Positions 1-10,968 are shown, numbered from the stretch's first letter. The stretch: 64,000 nucleotides of DNA from Candidatus Binatia bacterium (GCA_951813575.1 OX638375.1:434001-498000); one strand, 5' to 3'. Numbers and translations are program-made. Notes: a model not told the origin generated them from the sequence alone.

Positions 1-2
1 TC

Positions 3-1289
3 GTGAGTCCGGGCCTGATCAACTGCCACATTCACGCGGGCACCAACGCCCGTCACGTCATGCTGAACGACGCCAGCAAGGCGGACTACCTCGGCATGAA
101 CTTCCTTTCGTACGGCGCTACGCGGCGCGGCGCCAAGGGTATGGGACCGCCGCCGCGGGCGGACGTCGAGGGGAAGTTCGGGGTGTGGGCCGCCATGCGG
201 GGCGGCGCCACCACCATCCTGGACGTGGGCACCCGTGGCACCATGATCGAGGGCTTCACCGAGATGATCGGCGAGCTGGGCGCGCGGGCCTATCTGGGAG
301 CCGGTTACCGGAGCGCCGCCTACGTGCTGGACGACCAGGGACGCATTCAATGGGACTGGGACGAGGAGAACGGCGAGCGCGGTCTGGCCGCGGCGGAAGC
401 GTACGCGAAAAAGCATGACGGCGCCTTCAACGGCCGCATTCGGGCGATGCTCTATCCCGGCCAACTGGACACCTGCACGCCGGAGCTCCTCCAGGCGACG
501 AAGCGCACCGCCGGGGACCTGGGCATCGGCATCCAGCTCCACACCGCCATGAACATCGTGGAGTTCCAGTCGACGGTGCGGCAACGCGGGGTGACGCCGA
601 TCCAGTACCTCCACGACCTGGGATTCCTCGGCGAGGAGGTGATCCTCGGCCACTGCGTGTTCCACGGCGGGCATTCCTGGTGCCACTATCCGTACAGCGA
701 CGACCTGTCGATGCTGGCCGACAGCGGCGCTTCCGTGGCCCATGCTCCGTACAAGTACGCCAAGATGGGCATCGCCCTGGAATCCTTCGACGGCTACCGC
801 AGGCGCGGCATCAACGTGGTGCTGGGCACCGACACTTTCCCCCAGGACATGGTGCACGAGATGCGCCTTGCCGGACTCGCCTGCCGGCTGGTGGAAGGGA
901 GCTTCCGGGCCGGCAAGCCCTATGACGTGTACAATGCCGCCACGCTTGGCGCGGCCAGGGCGCTGCGGCGCGACGACCTGGGACGCATTGCGGCCGGAGC
1001 CAAGGCGGACCTGATCATCGTCGACCTTCGCCGCACCCACTTCGGCGCCGTGCGGGACCCCATCAAGTCCCTGGTGGAGGGGGGCAGCGGCAGCGACGTC
1101 GAGACCATCATCGTCGACGGAGAGACCTTGCTGGAAGGAGGCCGCGCCACGCGCTTCGACGAGGGAGAGCTGCTGGATCGGATTCAGACCGGAGCACAAC
1201 CCCTGTGGGACTCCGTCCCCGAATGGCGCGCGCTGGGCGAGACCATCGACGACGTGGCGCCCATGAGCTACCCGGTCCGGAAGCCGTAG
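3..1289 (+). CDS. Amidohydrolase family protein (TrzA/AtzA/guanine-deaminase-like), 5' end outside window
   Basis: This is the C-terminal 428 residues of a metal-dependent hydrolase of the amidohydrolase superfamily, which removes amino or halide groups from rings or hydrolyses cyclic amides. The visible part starts at the PGLINCHIH segment, whose HxH pair (about residues 9 and 11) binds the metal. Further ligands are seen as HTAMN (about 180), GHCVFH (about 218) and the aspartate of GTDTFPQD (about 276). The C-terminal strand region with KADLIIVDLRR is typical. The GTG at position 3 is only the first in-frame start codon in the window. Family members have about 50-60 more N-terminal residues, so the true start lies upstream. 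It precedes an alpha/beta hydrolase by 3 bp, so the two are probably one operon. The substrate cannot be read from the sequence. Confidence 0.85.
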   Translation: MSPGLINCHIHAGTNARHVMLNDASKADYLGMNFLSYGATRRGAKGMGPPPRADVEGKFGVWAAMRGGATTILDVGTRGTMIEGFTEMIGELGARAYLGAGYRSAAYVLDDQGRIQWDWDEENGERGLAAAEAYAKKHDGAFNGRIRAMLYPGQLDTCTPELLQATKRTAGDLGIGIQLHTAMNIVEFQSTVRQRGVTPIQYLHDLGFLGEEVILGHCVFHGGHSWCHYPYSDDLSMLADSGASVAHAPYKYAKMGIALESFDGYRRRGINVVLGTDTFPQDMVHEMRLAGLACRLVEGSFRAGKPYDVYNAATLGAARALRRDDLGRIAAGAKADLIIVDLRRTHFGAVRDPIKSLVEGGSGSDVETIIVDGETLLEGGRATRFDEGELLDRIQTGAQPLWDSVPEWRALGETIDDVAPMSYPVRKP

Positions 1290-1292
1290 GAC

Positions 1293-2096
1293 ATGCCGTT
1301 CATCGAAAGAAACGGGACCCGGCTCTACTACGAAAGCCACGGCGCGGGGCGGCCGTTGCTGTTCTTGAGCGAGACGGCGTGCCACTGCGACGTGTGGAAG
1401 CTTCACCAGGTGCCGGCCTTCTCGCGGGACCACCAGGTGATCCTGTGCGACTATCGCGGCACGGGCCGATCGGATTGGCCGTCGGAGCCGTACGGCGTCA
1501 AGGACTTCGCCGACGACGCGGCCGCGGTGCTGGAGCATCTGGACGCCCGGGACGCGGTGGTCTGCGGCCATTCCATGGGCGGTTCCGTGGCCCAGGTGAT
1601 GGCCCTGGACCATTCCGACCGGGTCTCGGCGCTCATCTGCGCCTCGGGCCGGGGCTTCAATCCTTATCCCGGGATTCCGCTCCGCATCGCCAGGGAAATG
1701 GTGGAGCGGGGTTACGAGCGGTACCTGCGGGACCATGGCATCCTCGTGGGATTTACCGACGCCTTCGTCAAGCGTTACCCGCAGCGCGTGGAAGGCTACC
1801 TGGCGGTGCGTATGGCGCATCTCAACCCGGTGGAGCAGTATTTCCGCCATGTCATCGCGCGCCAGCGCCACGACGTGAAGGACCGGCTGAAAGAGATCCG
1901 GATGCCGACCCTGATCCTGGTGGGCGAAGAGGAGCACAACGTCACCAGCGACACTTCGCTCAGGCAGGCGGCCGATGTGCTGGCGGCCGAGATTCCCGGC
2001 GCGTCCTTCGTGGAGCTCAAGGGCGAGAGGCACAGCTATTTTTTCGTGAACCCGGACGCGGCCCACGCCGCCATGCGGAAATTCCTGACCGCTTGA
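1293..2096 (+). CDS. Alpha/beta hydrolase
   Basis: A 267-residue alpha/beta-hydrolase-fold enzyme, likely a cytoplasmic esterase or C-C/amide hydrolase. The nucleophile elbow GHSMGGS lies near residues 91-97. The oxyanion region follows the first strands, and the catalytic histidine is probably in GERHSYFF near residue 247. The N-terminus (PFIERNGTRLYYE) is typical of the family and no signal peptide is seen. It starts 3 bp after the upstream amidohydrolase and is followed after 8 bp by a DoxX gene, suggesting a three-gene transcript. The ATG start fits the family's N-terminus. The exact substrate is unknown; its pairing with an amidohydrolase suggests stepwise breakdown of an organic compound, which is inference. 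Confidence 0.85.
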   Translation: MPFIERNGTRLYYESHGAGRPLLFLSETACHCDVWKLHQVPAFSRDHQVILCDYRGTGRSDWPSEPYGVKDFADDAAAVLEHLDARDAVVCGHSMGGSVAQVMALDHSDRVSALICASGRGFNPYPGIPLRIAREMVERGYERYLRDHGILVGFTDAFVKRYPQRVEGYLAVRMAHLNPVEQYFRHVIARQRHDVKDRLKEIRMPTLILVGEEEHNVTSDTSLRQAADVLAAEIPGASFVELKGERHSYFFVNPDAAHAAMRKFLTA

Positions 2097-2104
2097 GGTG
2101 AACC

Positions 2105-2539
2105 ATGAACGCGATTTTTCAAACCGAGCCGAATCTGGCTTTCGTCGTCCTGCGCCTGGGTCTGGCCGTCACCTTCTTCGCCCATGGCTCCCAGCATCTG
2201 CTGGGCTGGTTCGGCGGAAGGGGTCCCAAGGGGCAGGTCAGCAACTGGAAAGAGAAGTACCACATCCCCATCTGGATCGGGGTGATCGGAGTCGCTACGG
2301 AAGCCCTCGCCGTGCCCGCCATGCTGCTGGGCTTTCTGACCCGCCCCCTGGCCCTGGGGCTGGTGATCTTCACGGCGGTAGCCCTCTACAAGGGCCATTG
2401 GGAGTTCGGATTCTTCGTGTCGGGCGGCGGCCGCAAGGGCAGCGGCATCGAGTACTGCCTGGCGTTGTTCCTGATGGCGCTGGCGCTGCTGGTGGGCGGC
2501 GGCGGCGCGTTCTCCATCGACCACATGCTCAGCCGCTAG
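2105..2539 (+). CDS. DoxX family membrane protein
   Basis: A 144-residue integral membrane protein of the DoxX family with about four hydrophobic segments. The opening (LAFVVLRLGLAVTFFAHGSQHLLGWFGG) has the family's conserved helix with histidine and glycine-rich turn. A second conserved stretch (EALAVPAMLLGFLTRPLAL) follows. DoxX proteins are linked to redox or thiosulfate/quinone chemistry in a few organisms, but most members are uncharacterised. It ends the amidohydrolase/hydrolase gene set. Its TAG stop codon lies inside the CTAG that begins the palindromic repeat at 2536. Confidence 0.8.
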   Translation: MNAIFQTEPNLAFVVLRLGLAVTFFAHGSQHLLGWFGGRGPKGQVSNWKEKYHIPIWIGVIGVATEALAVPAMLLGFLTRPLALGLVIFTAVALYKGHWEFGFFVSGGGRKGSGIEYCLALFLMALALLVGGGGAFSIDHMLSR

Positions 2540-2700
2540 TGTGGTGTCTGGTTAATTCGCGTCATAATATGCGGAGGATTTTTTGTCGTCGGCAAGGCGC
2601 GATGACGAGCAGTGGCGGGCACCACGCGAGGAAGAGCAACGCAGCCGACGGCGAAAAAGACCCGCAGGTTATGATGCGAATTAACCAGACACCACACTAG
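2536..2700 (+). repeat. Palindromic CTAG-ended repeat, copy A
   Basis: A 165-bp inverted-repeat element bounded by CTAG at both ends. The outer arms begin CTAGTGTGGTGTCTGG and pair perfectly over 25 bp, then over TCATAA after one mismatch. Inside is a core of roughly 100 bp shared with copies B (12215) and C (50563), but in the opposite orientation. The core has its own inverted repeat (TTTTTTGTCGTCGGC against GCCGACGGCGAAAAA) and a small GTGG/CCAC hairpin at its centre. The element sits between convergent genes and its left CTAG supplies the DoxX stop codon. It encodes no transposase and looks like a non-autonomous MITE-like or REPIN-like element. Confidence 0.85.
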
Positions 2701-2706
2701 TATCCT

Positions 2707-2964
2707 TTACGAAGAGCGTTTGCGCGGTTTGGGCGCCGATGACCGGCGCGTCGCGGCCTTCTTCCTAGCCCCCGCTCTGGCCTTGCGGCGCCACCAGCCT
2801 GACGGGATCGCGGCCGTCACCATCCTGTAGACGATCCAGGCAATCGCCGAGGCAACCCATACGGGCAGGCTGGCCTGAATGATCAGCTCCCGGTCGCGGT
2901 AGAACAGGAAACAAAGCAGGGTCCAGAAAAGGCTGAGCCAGATGAGACCGATGGCTGAGCGCAT
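2707..2964 (-). CDS. Small two-helix membrane protein with basic tail, unknown function
   Basis: An 85-residue predicted protein with two hydrophobic segments (about residues 4-21 and 29-50). They are followed by a strongly basic, alanine/arginine/lysine-rich C-terminus of about 30 residues. The layout suggests a small inner-membrane protein with a cytoplasmic tail that could bind nucleic acid or acidic partners, but no family is recognised. It starts about 40 bp downstream of the molybdenum hydroxylase gene on the same strand and ends just beside repeat copy A. The composition (clear hydrophobic helices rather than scrambled arginine/proline) argues that it is a real gene rather than a shadow frame. 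Confidence 0.6.
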   Translation of the reverse strand: MRSAIGLIWLSLFWTLLCFLFYRDRELIIQASLPVWVASAIAWIVYRMVTAAIPSGWWRRKARAGARKKAATRRSSAPKPRKRSS

Positions 2965-3003
2965 GGAGTGTTTGCCGGCGGGTCGGAACCGGAGTTCAGG
3001 GCC

Positions 3004-5277
3004 TCACGGGTTATCTGAATTGGCCGTTCGCAACGCCCGCCAGACGCGTTCCGGGGTCAGCGGGAGTTCCTGGATGCGAACCCCCGTTGCCTGGGCCAGG
3101 GCGTTGCAGACGGCTGGCGCCACGGGAATGATGCCGCCCTCCCCCATCCCCTTGGCGCCGTAGGGTCCGGGCCCGTCGGCGTTCTCCACAAGGCACGACT
3201 CGAAGGTCCGGGGGATGTCCCGGAAACCCGGGACCCGGTAGTCCACGAGGTTGGGGTTGAGGGGCTGCCCGCCGGCGTAGATCAGCGACTCGAACAGGGT
3301 GTGGCCCATGGCCATGACCGCGGCGCCCTCGTCCTGCCCTTCCGCCTGACGCGGGTTGATGGCCCTGCCCACGTCCGCCACGCTGGTGTAGCGCTGAATC
3401 GTCACCTCGCCGGTATCGGCATCCACCGCCACCACGGCTCCGCCGATGCCCACTTCCCAGAAGATCGGCAGGATCGGCGATATGCCGCCGCCGGCACGGA
3501 CGTAGCCGCGCCCGATGAGCTCACCTCCGGGCATACCGAAATAACCCGCCACCACCTCGGCGAAAATCCGCCGGGCCTCGCCGCACCAGGCAGCGCCCTC
3601 TCTGAGCACCACCCGCTCGGGGTCGACGCCGAACTGTTCCGCGGCGATGGCCCGGATCTGGCGGTGCACATCGGCGGCGGCGAACTTCACCGCCGTTCCC
3701 ATGACGGTGGTGGAACGGCTGGCGCCGGTGGAGCGGTCGAAGGGGGTGGTGTGGGTATCGGTGCCGCGCAGCATCACCCGCTCGAAGGGAACGCACAGCT
3801 CTTCGGCCACGATCTGGCTCAGCACCGTGCGGGCCCCCTGCCCCACCTCGGTGCTGCCCGCCATGACCACGACGTTGCCGTCGCTCAACAGCCGGACGAT
3901 GGCGGTGGATACGGGGTTGGCCTCGCTGTCGGTGATGCCCACGGCGAAGCCGGCGCCGGACCCGGCGGCGGGCGGCCCGGCTTCCCGGACCATCCCGGCA
4001 ACCTTGCCCAGTCCCTCACGCAGGTCGCCATCGACGCCCCGGGAGTTGGGCCGGATCTGCTCGTCGCGGCCGAGCAGCTGCTCCATCCGGTACTCCACGG
4101 GATCCAGCCCCAAGGCCTCGGCGATCCGGTCCATCTGGGCTTCCACCGGCCAGATGGACTGGGGGCCGCCGATGGAGCGCATGGATCCGGCGGGGACCGA
4201 GTTGGTGTAGATGCCGTAACTGTCGGAACGGAAGTTGGCGCAGCGGTAGGCGCCGTGAACCCGCAGCACCGCCCGGGCCACCACCCGGGGGCCGTTGTCG
4301 GCATAGGCGCCGGTGTCCAGGTGGAGCTTGACCTCACGGGCCACGATGGCGCCGTTGCGCTTGACCCCGGTCTTGATCCAGCAGCGGGCGGAATGGCGCC
4401 GGGCGGTCAGCATGGACTCGGTGACCGAGTGTTCCAGGCGCACCGGGAGCCCTTGTGTCTTGCGCGCCAAGGCCACCACCAGCGGCTCTATCTTGAGATA
4501 GGACTTGCCTCCGAACGCGCCGCCCACGTAGGGAACCACCACCTGAACGTCCGTCATGGAGAGGCCGAACAGCCGTGCCAGCTCCGACCGGATGAGAAAC
4601 GGGTGCGCGGAGGCGGACCACAGCGTCAACTGCCCGCCCTGGAACCGGGCCGTGGTGGTGTGGGGCTCCATGGAGTAGTGGCACACCATGGGAAAGTGAA
4701 ACACGTCCTCGAAGACCTGGTCCGCCTGGGCGAAGCCCCGCTCCACGTCCCCGAGCTCGATGTGCTCGTGGTGGCAGATGTTCGGGTGCTCCCGGTCGTC
4801 GGAGAGGTTGACGTCGTGGAAGTCGCCTGAGCCCGCGGCCTGCTCGTGGAGCACCGGCGCGCCGTCGGCCAAGGCGTCGTCCAGGGTGGTGACGTAGGGG
4901 AGCTCTTCGTATTCGACCCGTATCAGGGACACGGCTTCCTCGGCCGCCAGCCTGTGCCGGGCCGCCACCGCGGCCACGGGCTCGCCCACGTGGCGCACCC
5001 GCTCCATGGCCAGGATGGGCCGGTCCCGCAGGCAGTGGCCGTAGTAGGGATCCAGGTCGCGGAGGTCGTCCCTGGAGAGCACAGCCACCACTCCGGGCAC
5101 CTGGAGCGCCGCACTCACGTCTATGGAACGGATGCGCGCGTGGGGATAGGTGCTGCGGAGCACCCGGGCGTCGAGCACGCCCGGTATGTCCAGGTCACCC
5201 GAGAACTTCGCCTCGCCGGTGACCTTCTCGACGCCCTCGATGCGGTTTCGGCGTTTGCCGACGACTTCCATTGTCAT
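3004..5277 (-). CDS. Xanthine dehydrogenase/aldehyde oxidase family molybdopterin-binding subunit
   Basis: A 757-residue large subunit of the molybdenum hydroxylase family (xanthine dehydrogenase, aldehyde oxidase, CO-dehydrogenase-like). The N-terminal hammerhead domain covers about residues 15-130 (GEAKFSGDL, HVGEPVAAVAA). Molybdopterin-binding motifs follow: VGGAFGGK near residue 253, MRSIGGPQ near 364, a STEVGQGA segment, and GAKGMGEGG near 722, whose glutamate is the expected catalytic base. No FAD or 2Fe-2S subunit gene lies beside it, although these enzymes usually need both. The next gene upstream is formaldehyde dehydrogenase, 19 bp away. The substrate is unknown; purine, aldehyde or N-heterocycle hydroxylation is possible. 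Confidence 0.88.
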   Translation of the reverse strand: MTMEVVGKRRNRIEGVEKVTGEAKFSGDLDIPGVLDARVLRSTYPHARIRSIDVSAALQVPGVVAVLSRDDLRDLDPYYGHCLRDRPILAMERVRHVGEPVAAVAARHRLAAEEAVSLIRVEYEELPYVTTLDDALADGAPVLHEQAAGSGDFHDVNLSDDREHPNICHHEHIELGDVERGFAQADQVFEDVFHFPMVCHYSMEPHTTTARFQGGQLTLWSASAHPFLIRSELARLFGLSMTDVQVVVPYVGGAFGGKSYLKIEPLVVALARKTQGLPVRLEHSVTESMLTARRHSARCWIKTGVKRNGAIVAREVKLHLDTGAYADNGPRVVARAVLRVHGAYRCANFRSDSYGIYTNSVPAGSMRSIGGPQSIWPVEAQMDRIAEALGLDPVEYRMEQLLGRDEQIRPNSRGVDGDLREGLGKVAGMVREAGPPAAGSGAGFAVGITDSEANPVSTAIVRLLSDGNVVVMAGSTEVGQGARTVLSQIVAEELCVPFERVMLRGTDTHTTPFDRSTGASRSTTVMGTAVKFAAADVHRQIRAIAAEQFGVDPERVVLREGAAWCGEARRIFAEVVAGYFGMPGGELIGRGYVRAGGGISPILPIFWEVGIGGAVVAVDADTGEVTIQRYTSVADVGRAINPRQAEGQDEGAAVMAMGHTLFESLIYAGGQPLNPNLVDYRVPGFRDIPRTFESCLVENADGPGPYGAKGMGEGGIIPVAPAVCNALAQATGVRIQELPLTPERVWRALRTANSDNP

Positions 5278-5296
5278 TCGCGTCCCGTCCGATCCG

Positions 5297-7881
<2,585 letters not shown>

Positions 7882-7890
7882 GAGGGCGCC

Positions 7891-8775
7891 CTAGCCGGAC
7901 CCTTTGCGGCCCGACAGGATGGAGAAGACCTCGCAGGCGATGCCGGTGGCCTCGTAGCCGTCCACGCCGTTGGCCTGCGCAATGGCGAACATCTGATCGA
8001 CCATGGAACTGAACGGTACGGGAATCTCCATCTCCCGGGCCACGTCGAGTCCGAAGCCGATATCCTTGGGCATCCACGACTTCCTCGGCTTGAACTCTCC
8101 GCTCACGATGATCCGCGTCACCCGTTCGAGGGCGTCGGAGTAGTTCTGAGAGCTGCGGATGAAGTTCTGGAAGTCCTCTTCGTTGAGGCCCCCGGTCTTC
8201 AGCCAGTTGTAGACTTCCACCATGCCCATGTGCATGATTCCGCTCAGCATGGCGTTGGCGGTCTTCACCAGCTTGGCGTTGCCCAACTCTCCCATATACA
8301 CGATCTTCTTGCCCATGACCTGGAACACCGCCATGTTCTCGTCGTAGAGCGCCCTGGGACCCGACGCCCAAATGGAGAGGGTCGCGGCGGCGGCCGCTTC
8401 CTCCACGCCGCTGACCGAAGCGTCCAGAAGCTGCCAGCCGTGGCCCCTCAGACTCTCGTTCACCTCGACGACGGTGTTCTTGTCGATGCTGCTGAAGTCC
8501 ACCCAGGTGCGCGCGCCTCCGGTCGCTTCCCGAAGCCCGCCGTCGCCGAGGCCGACTTCGCGCACGGCCGCGCCGAAGGGCAGCATGGAGAGCACCACGT
8601 CGCAGCCTTCGGCCACTTCCTTCGGGCTGCCGGCGAAAACCGCCCCTTTCTCCTCCAGCGGCCGGGCCACCTCCCGGCGGATGTCGTTGACCACCAGACC
8701 GAAGCCCGCGCCCAGCAGGTTCGCGGCCATGCCGCTGCCCATGCCTCCTGTACCGATGAATCCGAGTTGCTTCAC
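7891..8775 (-). CDS. NAD(P)-dependent oxidoreductase, 3-hydroxyisobutyrate dehydrogenase family
   Basis: A 294-residue beta-hydroxyacid dehydrogenase. The N-terminal Rossmann motif GFIGTGGMGSGMAANLL (residues 5-21) binds NAD(P). Further family motifs are DASVSGVEEAA, in the position of the substrate-binding DAPVSGG, and GNAKLVKTANAML, which carries the catalytic lysine (NxxK region) near 170. Members reduce or oxidise 3-hydroxyisobutyrate, tartronate semialdehyde, or succinic semialdehyde. The substrate here is not evident. The gene lies between an M48 protease and rmuC in a co-directional run, 9 bp from rmuC. No signal peptide is seen, so it should be cytoplasmic. Confidence 0.88.
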   Translation of the reverse strand: MKQLGFIGTGGMGSGMAANLLGAGFGLVVNDIRREVARPLEEKGAVFAGSPKEVAEGCDVVLSMLPFGAAVREVGLGDGGLREATGGARTWVDFSSIDKNTVVEVNESLRGHGWQLLDASVSGVEEAAAAATLSIWASGPRALYDENMAVFQVMGKKIVYMGELGNAKLVKTANAMLSGIMHMGMVEVYNWLKTGGLNEEDFQNFIRSSQNYSDALERVTRIIVSGEFKPRKSWMPKDIGFGLDVAREMEIPVPFSSMVDQMFAIAQANGVDGYEATGIACEVFSILSGRKGSG

Positions 8776-8806
8776 ATCCGTTCCTTTGTGTTCGGGGCCA
8801 CGCCGG

Positions 8807-9619
8807 TCAGCGACGGCGCCTGGTTGCCGTCTTCCGAAGCGCTTGCTGGACCTGCTCCAGCCTGCCGTTGTCGTTACGTTCCAGTTGGATTCCGGCGGGC
8901 AGCCTCCGGATCAACTCCCGGGTGTTGGCAATTCGGGCGGACGTGGCCGGATGACTGCTGAGAAACCCGGGCACCGATGCCCCTCCCCGATTCTTCAGGG
9001 ATTCGAAGAACGCCGTCAGGCCGCGCGGATCGTAGCCTGCTCTGAACATGAGCCGGACCGCGAAAGCGTCGGCCTCGTGTTCCGCCTCCCGGCTGAAGGT
9101 ATTGAGGTAGCCCATCGCCGCCAGACCCCCCAGGTTCTGAGCCGCTCTCCCCGCTTGGGGACCCGCCGCCACCTCCGCCGCGACAGCGCCCACCTGGCGC
9201 AGGATGTTGGTGGCCAGGGCGCGGTTGAAGTTGTTGGCGATGTGCCGCCTGGCCACGTGCCCGATCTCGTGGGCGATGATGCCGGCCAGCTCGCTGACGT
9301 TGCGGGCCTTGAGTATCGTTCCGGTGTAGATGTAAATGTAGCCGGCGGGTGCCGCGAAAGCGTTGACCTCGTCTTTCGGGACCACGTTGAAGCGGTAGGT
9401 GAAGGCTTGAACTCCCGCGTGTTTCAAGAGCCGCCGGCCGATGGCCGATACGTAGCCGACGACGGCGGGGTCCCGGACGAGAACGGTGCGGTGATTGAAG
9501 CGCCGGGAGAAGTCGGCGCCGAGCTCGCGTTCCTCCTCTACGCTCAGCGGCCCGCAGGCGGCGGCCAAGGCCGTGAGGAGGGCACACATCGCCAGCCGGA
9601 TGGCCCGGGTGAAAGGCAT
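8807..9619 (-). CDS. M48 family metalloprotease, lipoprotein
   Basis: A 270-residue zinc metallopeptidase of family M48 (BepA/LoiP/HtpX-like catalytic domain). The N-terminus is a lipoprotein signal with lipobox LAAAC near residues 18-22, so the protein is probably lipid-anchored in the periplasm. The zinc motif HEIGH sits near residue 128 in IIAHEIGHVARRH. The third ligand is likely the glutamate in EAEHEADAFAVRL, and SSHPATSARI is a conserved C-terminal motif. There are no TPR repeats, so it is closer to LoiP than to BepA. A role in outer-membrane protein quality control is inferred from the family. The gene is divergent from rpiA. Confidence 0.88.
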   Translation of the reverse strand: MPFTRAIRLAMCALLTALAAACGPLSVEEERELGADFSRRFNHRTVLVRDPAVVGYVSAIGRRLLKHAGVQAFTYRFNVVPKDEVNAFAAPAGYIYIYTGTILKARNVSELAGIIAHEIGHVARRHIANNFNRALATNILRQVGAVAAEVAAGPQAGRAAQNLGGLAAMGYLNTFSREAEHEADAFAVRLMFRAGYDPRGLTAFFESLKNRGGASVPGFLSSHPATSARIANTRELIRRLPAGIQLERNDNGRLEQVQQALRKTATRRRR

Positions 9620-9797
9620 GCCTAAGACTAACCGCCGCGCGGGGTCCTTTCAAGCGGCCACACCCCCCGGCGGCGCGGTCTGGCCCCGGCTGGCGATGTC
9701 CGGAAGCAACGCCCCCGGACTGGCTGTAAACGGAGGGTTTCTCAAGCGCGATACGTTGCGTTACAATTGCTGCTGGCACGCCTGTCAGTGGAAGACC

Positions 9798-10490
9798 ATG
9801 GCTCCGAATCCCAAGCAAATCGCCGGCGAGCGCGCGGCGGACTACGTGAACGACGATATGATCGTGGGGCTCGGTACGGGATCGACCGCCTACTTTGCCA
9901 TCGTCAGGCTCGCCGACAGGATACGCCGGGAGGGGCTTCGGGTCCGGTGCATTCCCACCTCCGAACGGTCGGCCACCCTGGCGCGGGAGTTGGGGATTCC
10001 CCTGACGAGTTTTGCGGAAACACTCTCCGTCGACGTCACCATCGACGGCGCCGACGAGGTCGACCCCGCCTTCAATCTCGTCAAGGGAGGCGGAGGAGCG
10101 CTGCTGCGCGAAAAGTTCGTCGCCACGGCGAGCCGCGCCGAACTGATCATCGTCGACGAGGGGAAGCTGAAGCAGCGCCTCGGAGCCTTTCCCTTGCCCG
10201 TGGAGGTGGTGCCGTTCGGCTGGCAGCTTACCCAGCGCCGACTTCAGGATATCGGCTGTGAGGCCAGCTTCCGTTCGTCTGACCGCGGCCCCTTCGTGAC
10301 CGACAACGGCAACTATATCCTCGACTGCTCGTTCAAGGTGATCGACGATCCGCCCGCGCTGGAGCGGGAGATCGTCGCCACCTGCGGCGTCGTGGAATGC
10401 GGCCTCTTCACCGGCCTCGCAACCCGGATCATCATCGGCAAGTCCGACGGCGATGTCGAGGAGCGAACAGAACCGGGGCCGCTGGACTGA
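9798..10490 (+). CDS. rpiA: Ribose-5-phosphate isomerase A
   Basis: A 230-residue cytoplasmic enzyme that interconverts ribulose 5-phosphate and ribose 5-phosphate in the pentose phosphate pathway. Family motifs are clear: GLGTGSTAYF (phosphate binding, about residue 26), TIDGADEVDP (about 83) and KGGGGALLREK with the catalytic glutamate (about 97-107). The ATG at 9798 was chosen because the protein then begins at the usual family position; the open frame extends further upstream without similarity. A TACAAT -10-like box lies at 9762-9767, about 30 bp upstream. The gene stands alone, divergent from the M48 protease and convergent with an RRM gene 8 bp away. Confidence 0.93.
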   Translation: MAPNPKQIAGERAADYVNDDMIVGLGTGSTAYFAIVRLADRIRREGLRVRCIPTSERSATLARELGIPLTSFAETLSVDVTIDGADEVDPAFNLVKGGGGALLREKFVATASRAELIIVDEGKLKQRLGAFPLPVEVVPFGWQLTQRRLQDIGCEASFRSSDRGPFVTDNGNYILDCSFKVIDDPPALEREIVATCGVVECGLFTGLATRIIIGKSDGDVEERTEPGPLD

Positions 10491-10498
10491 GAGTTTCG

Positions 10499-10828
10499 CT
10501 ACCAGCGATTGCGGCCGCCGCCGCCACCTCCGCCGCCACCACCACCACCTCCACCTCCGCCGCCGAAACCGCCGCGACGCTCCTGCGGGCGTGCCTCGCT
10601 GACCGTCAGCCTGCGGCCCCCCAGCTCCGAGTCATGCAGGGCCTCAATGGCCTTTTCCGCTTCTTCTCCGGACCCCATCTCCACGAAACCGAATCCCCTG
10701 GAGCGGCCGGTGAACTTGTCCGTGATGACCCTGGCGGAAACCACGGTTCCGTGCGCGGCGAAGATATCCTGGAGCTGGTCCTCGGTGGTCGAATACGGCA
10801 GACCGCCCACGTAAAGCTTCTCGTTCAT
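10499..10828 (-). CDS. Glycine-rich RRM RNA-binding protein
   Basis: A 109-residue single-stranded RNA-binding protein with one RRM domain (residues 1-80) and a C-terminal tail of about 18 consecutive glycines ending GRNRW. The RNP2 motif LYVGGL and RNP1 motif RGFGFVEM are intact. Bacterial RRM proteins of this size act as RNA chaperones or cold-responsive regulators in cyanobacteria and some proteobacteria. The ATG at 10828 has a GGAGGAGAG ribosome binding site. The glycine tract is encoded by a run of GGN triplets that may be prone to slippage. A close paralogue lies at 15876-16139. Confidence 0.88.
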   Translation of the reverse strand: MNEKLYVGGLPYSTTEDQLQDIFAAHGTVVSARVITDKFTGRSRGFGFVEMGSGEEAEKAIEALHDSELGGRRLTVSEARPQERRGGFGGGGGGGGGGGGGGGGGRNRW

Positions 10829-10922
10829 GCTCTCCTCCATCATTCTGTTCAACCCTGAGACAGGCACGGCGAAAGGAGCAGAGCACACGTGCGGCGATCA
10901 CGACACTCCGGTCGACTTCGGT

Positions 10923-10968
10923 CTTACACTGTCTCTAACCAGCCAAGCTCAAGAATCCGCGCTTGGCT
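10923..10968 (-). promoter_or_regulatory. Candidate promoter and inverted repeat upstream of RRM gene
   Basis: On the minus strand TTGAGC (10947-10952) and TGTAAG (10923-10928) are separated by 18 bp, each matching the sigma70 consensus at four of six positions. A perfect 8-bp inverted repeat, AGCCAAGC (10941-10948) and GCTTGGCT (10961-10968), overlaps the -35 box and could be an operator or the 3' hairpin of the MFS gene. It lacks a T-run. The predicted leader to the RRM start is roughly 90 nt. Assignment is by eye. Confidence 0.35.

Noticed and set aside
10500-10570. Triplet-rich GCC/ACC tract as a possible tandem or CRISPR-like repeat
   Set aside because: It is the coding run for the glycine tail of the RRM protein. 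No spacer-repeat pattern exists here or elsewhere in the window.
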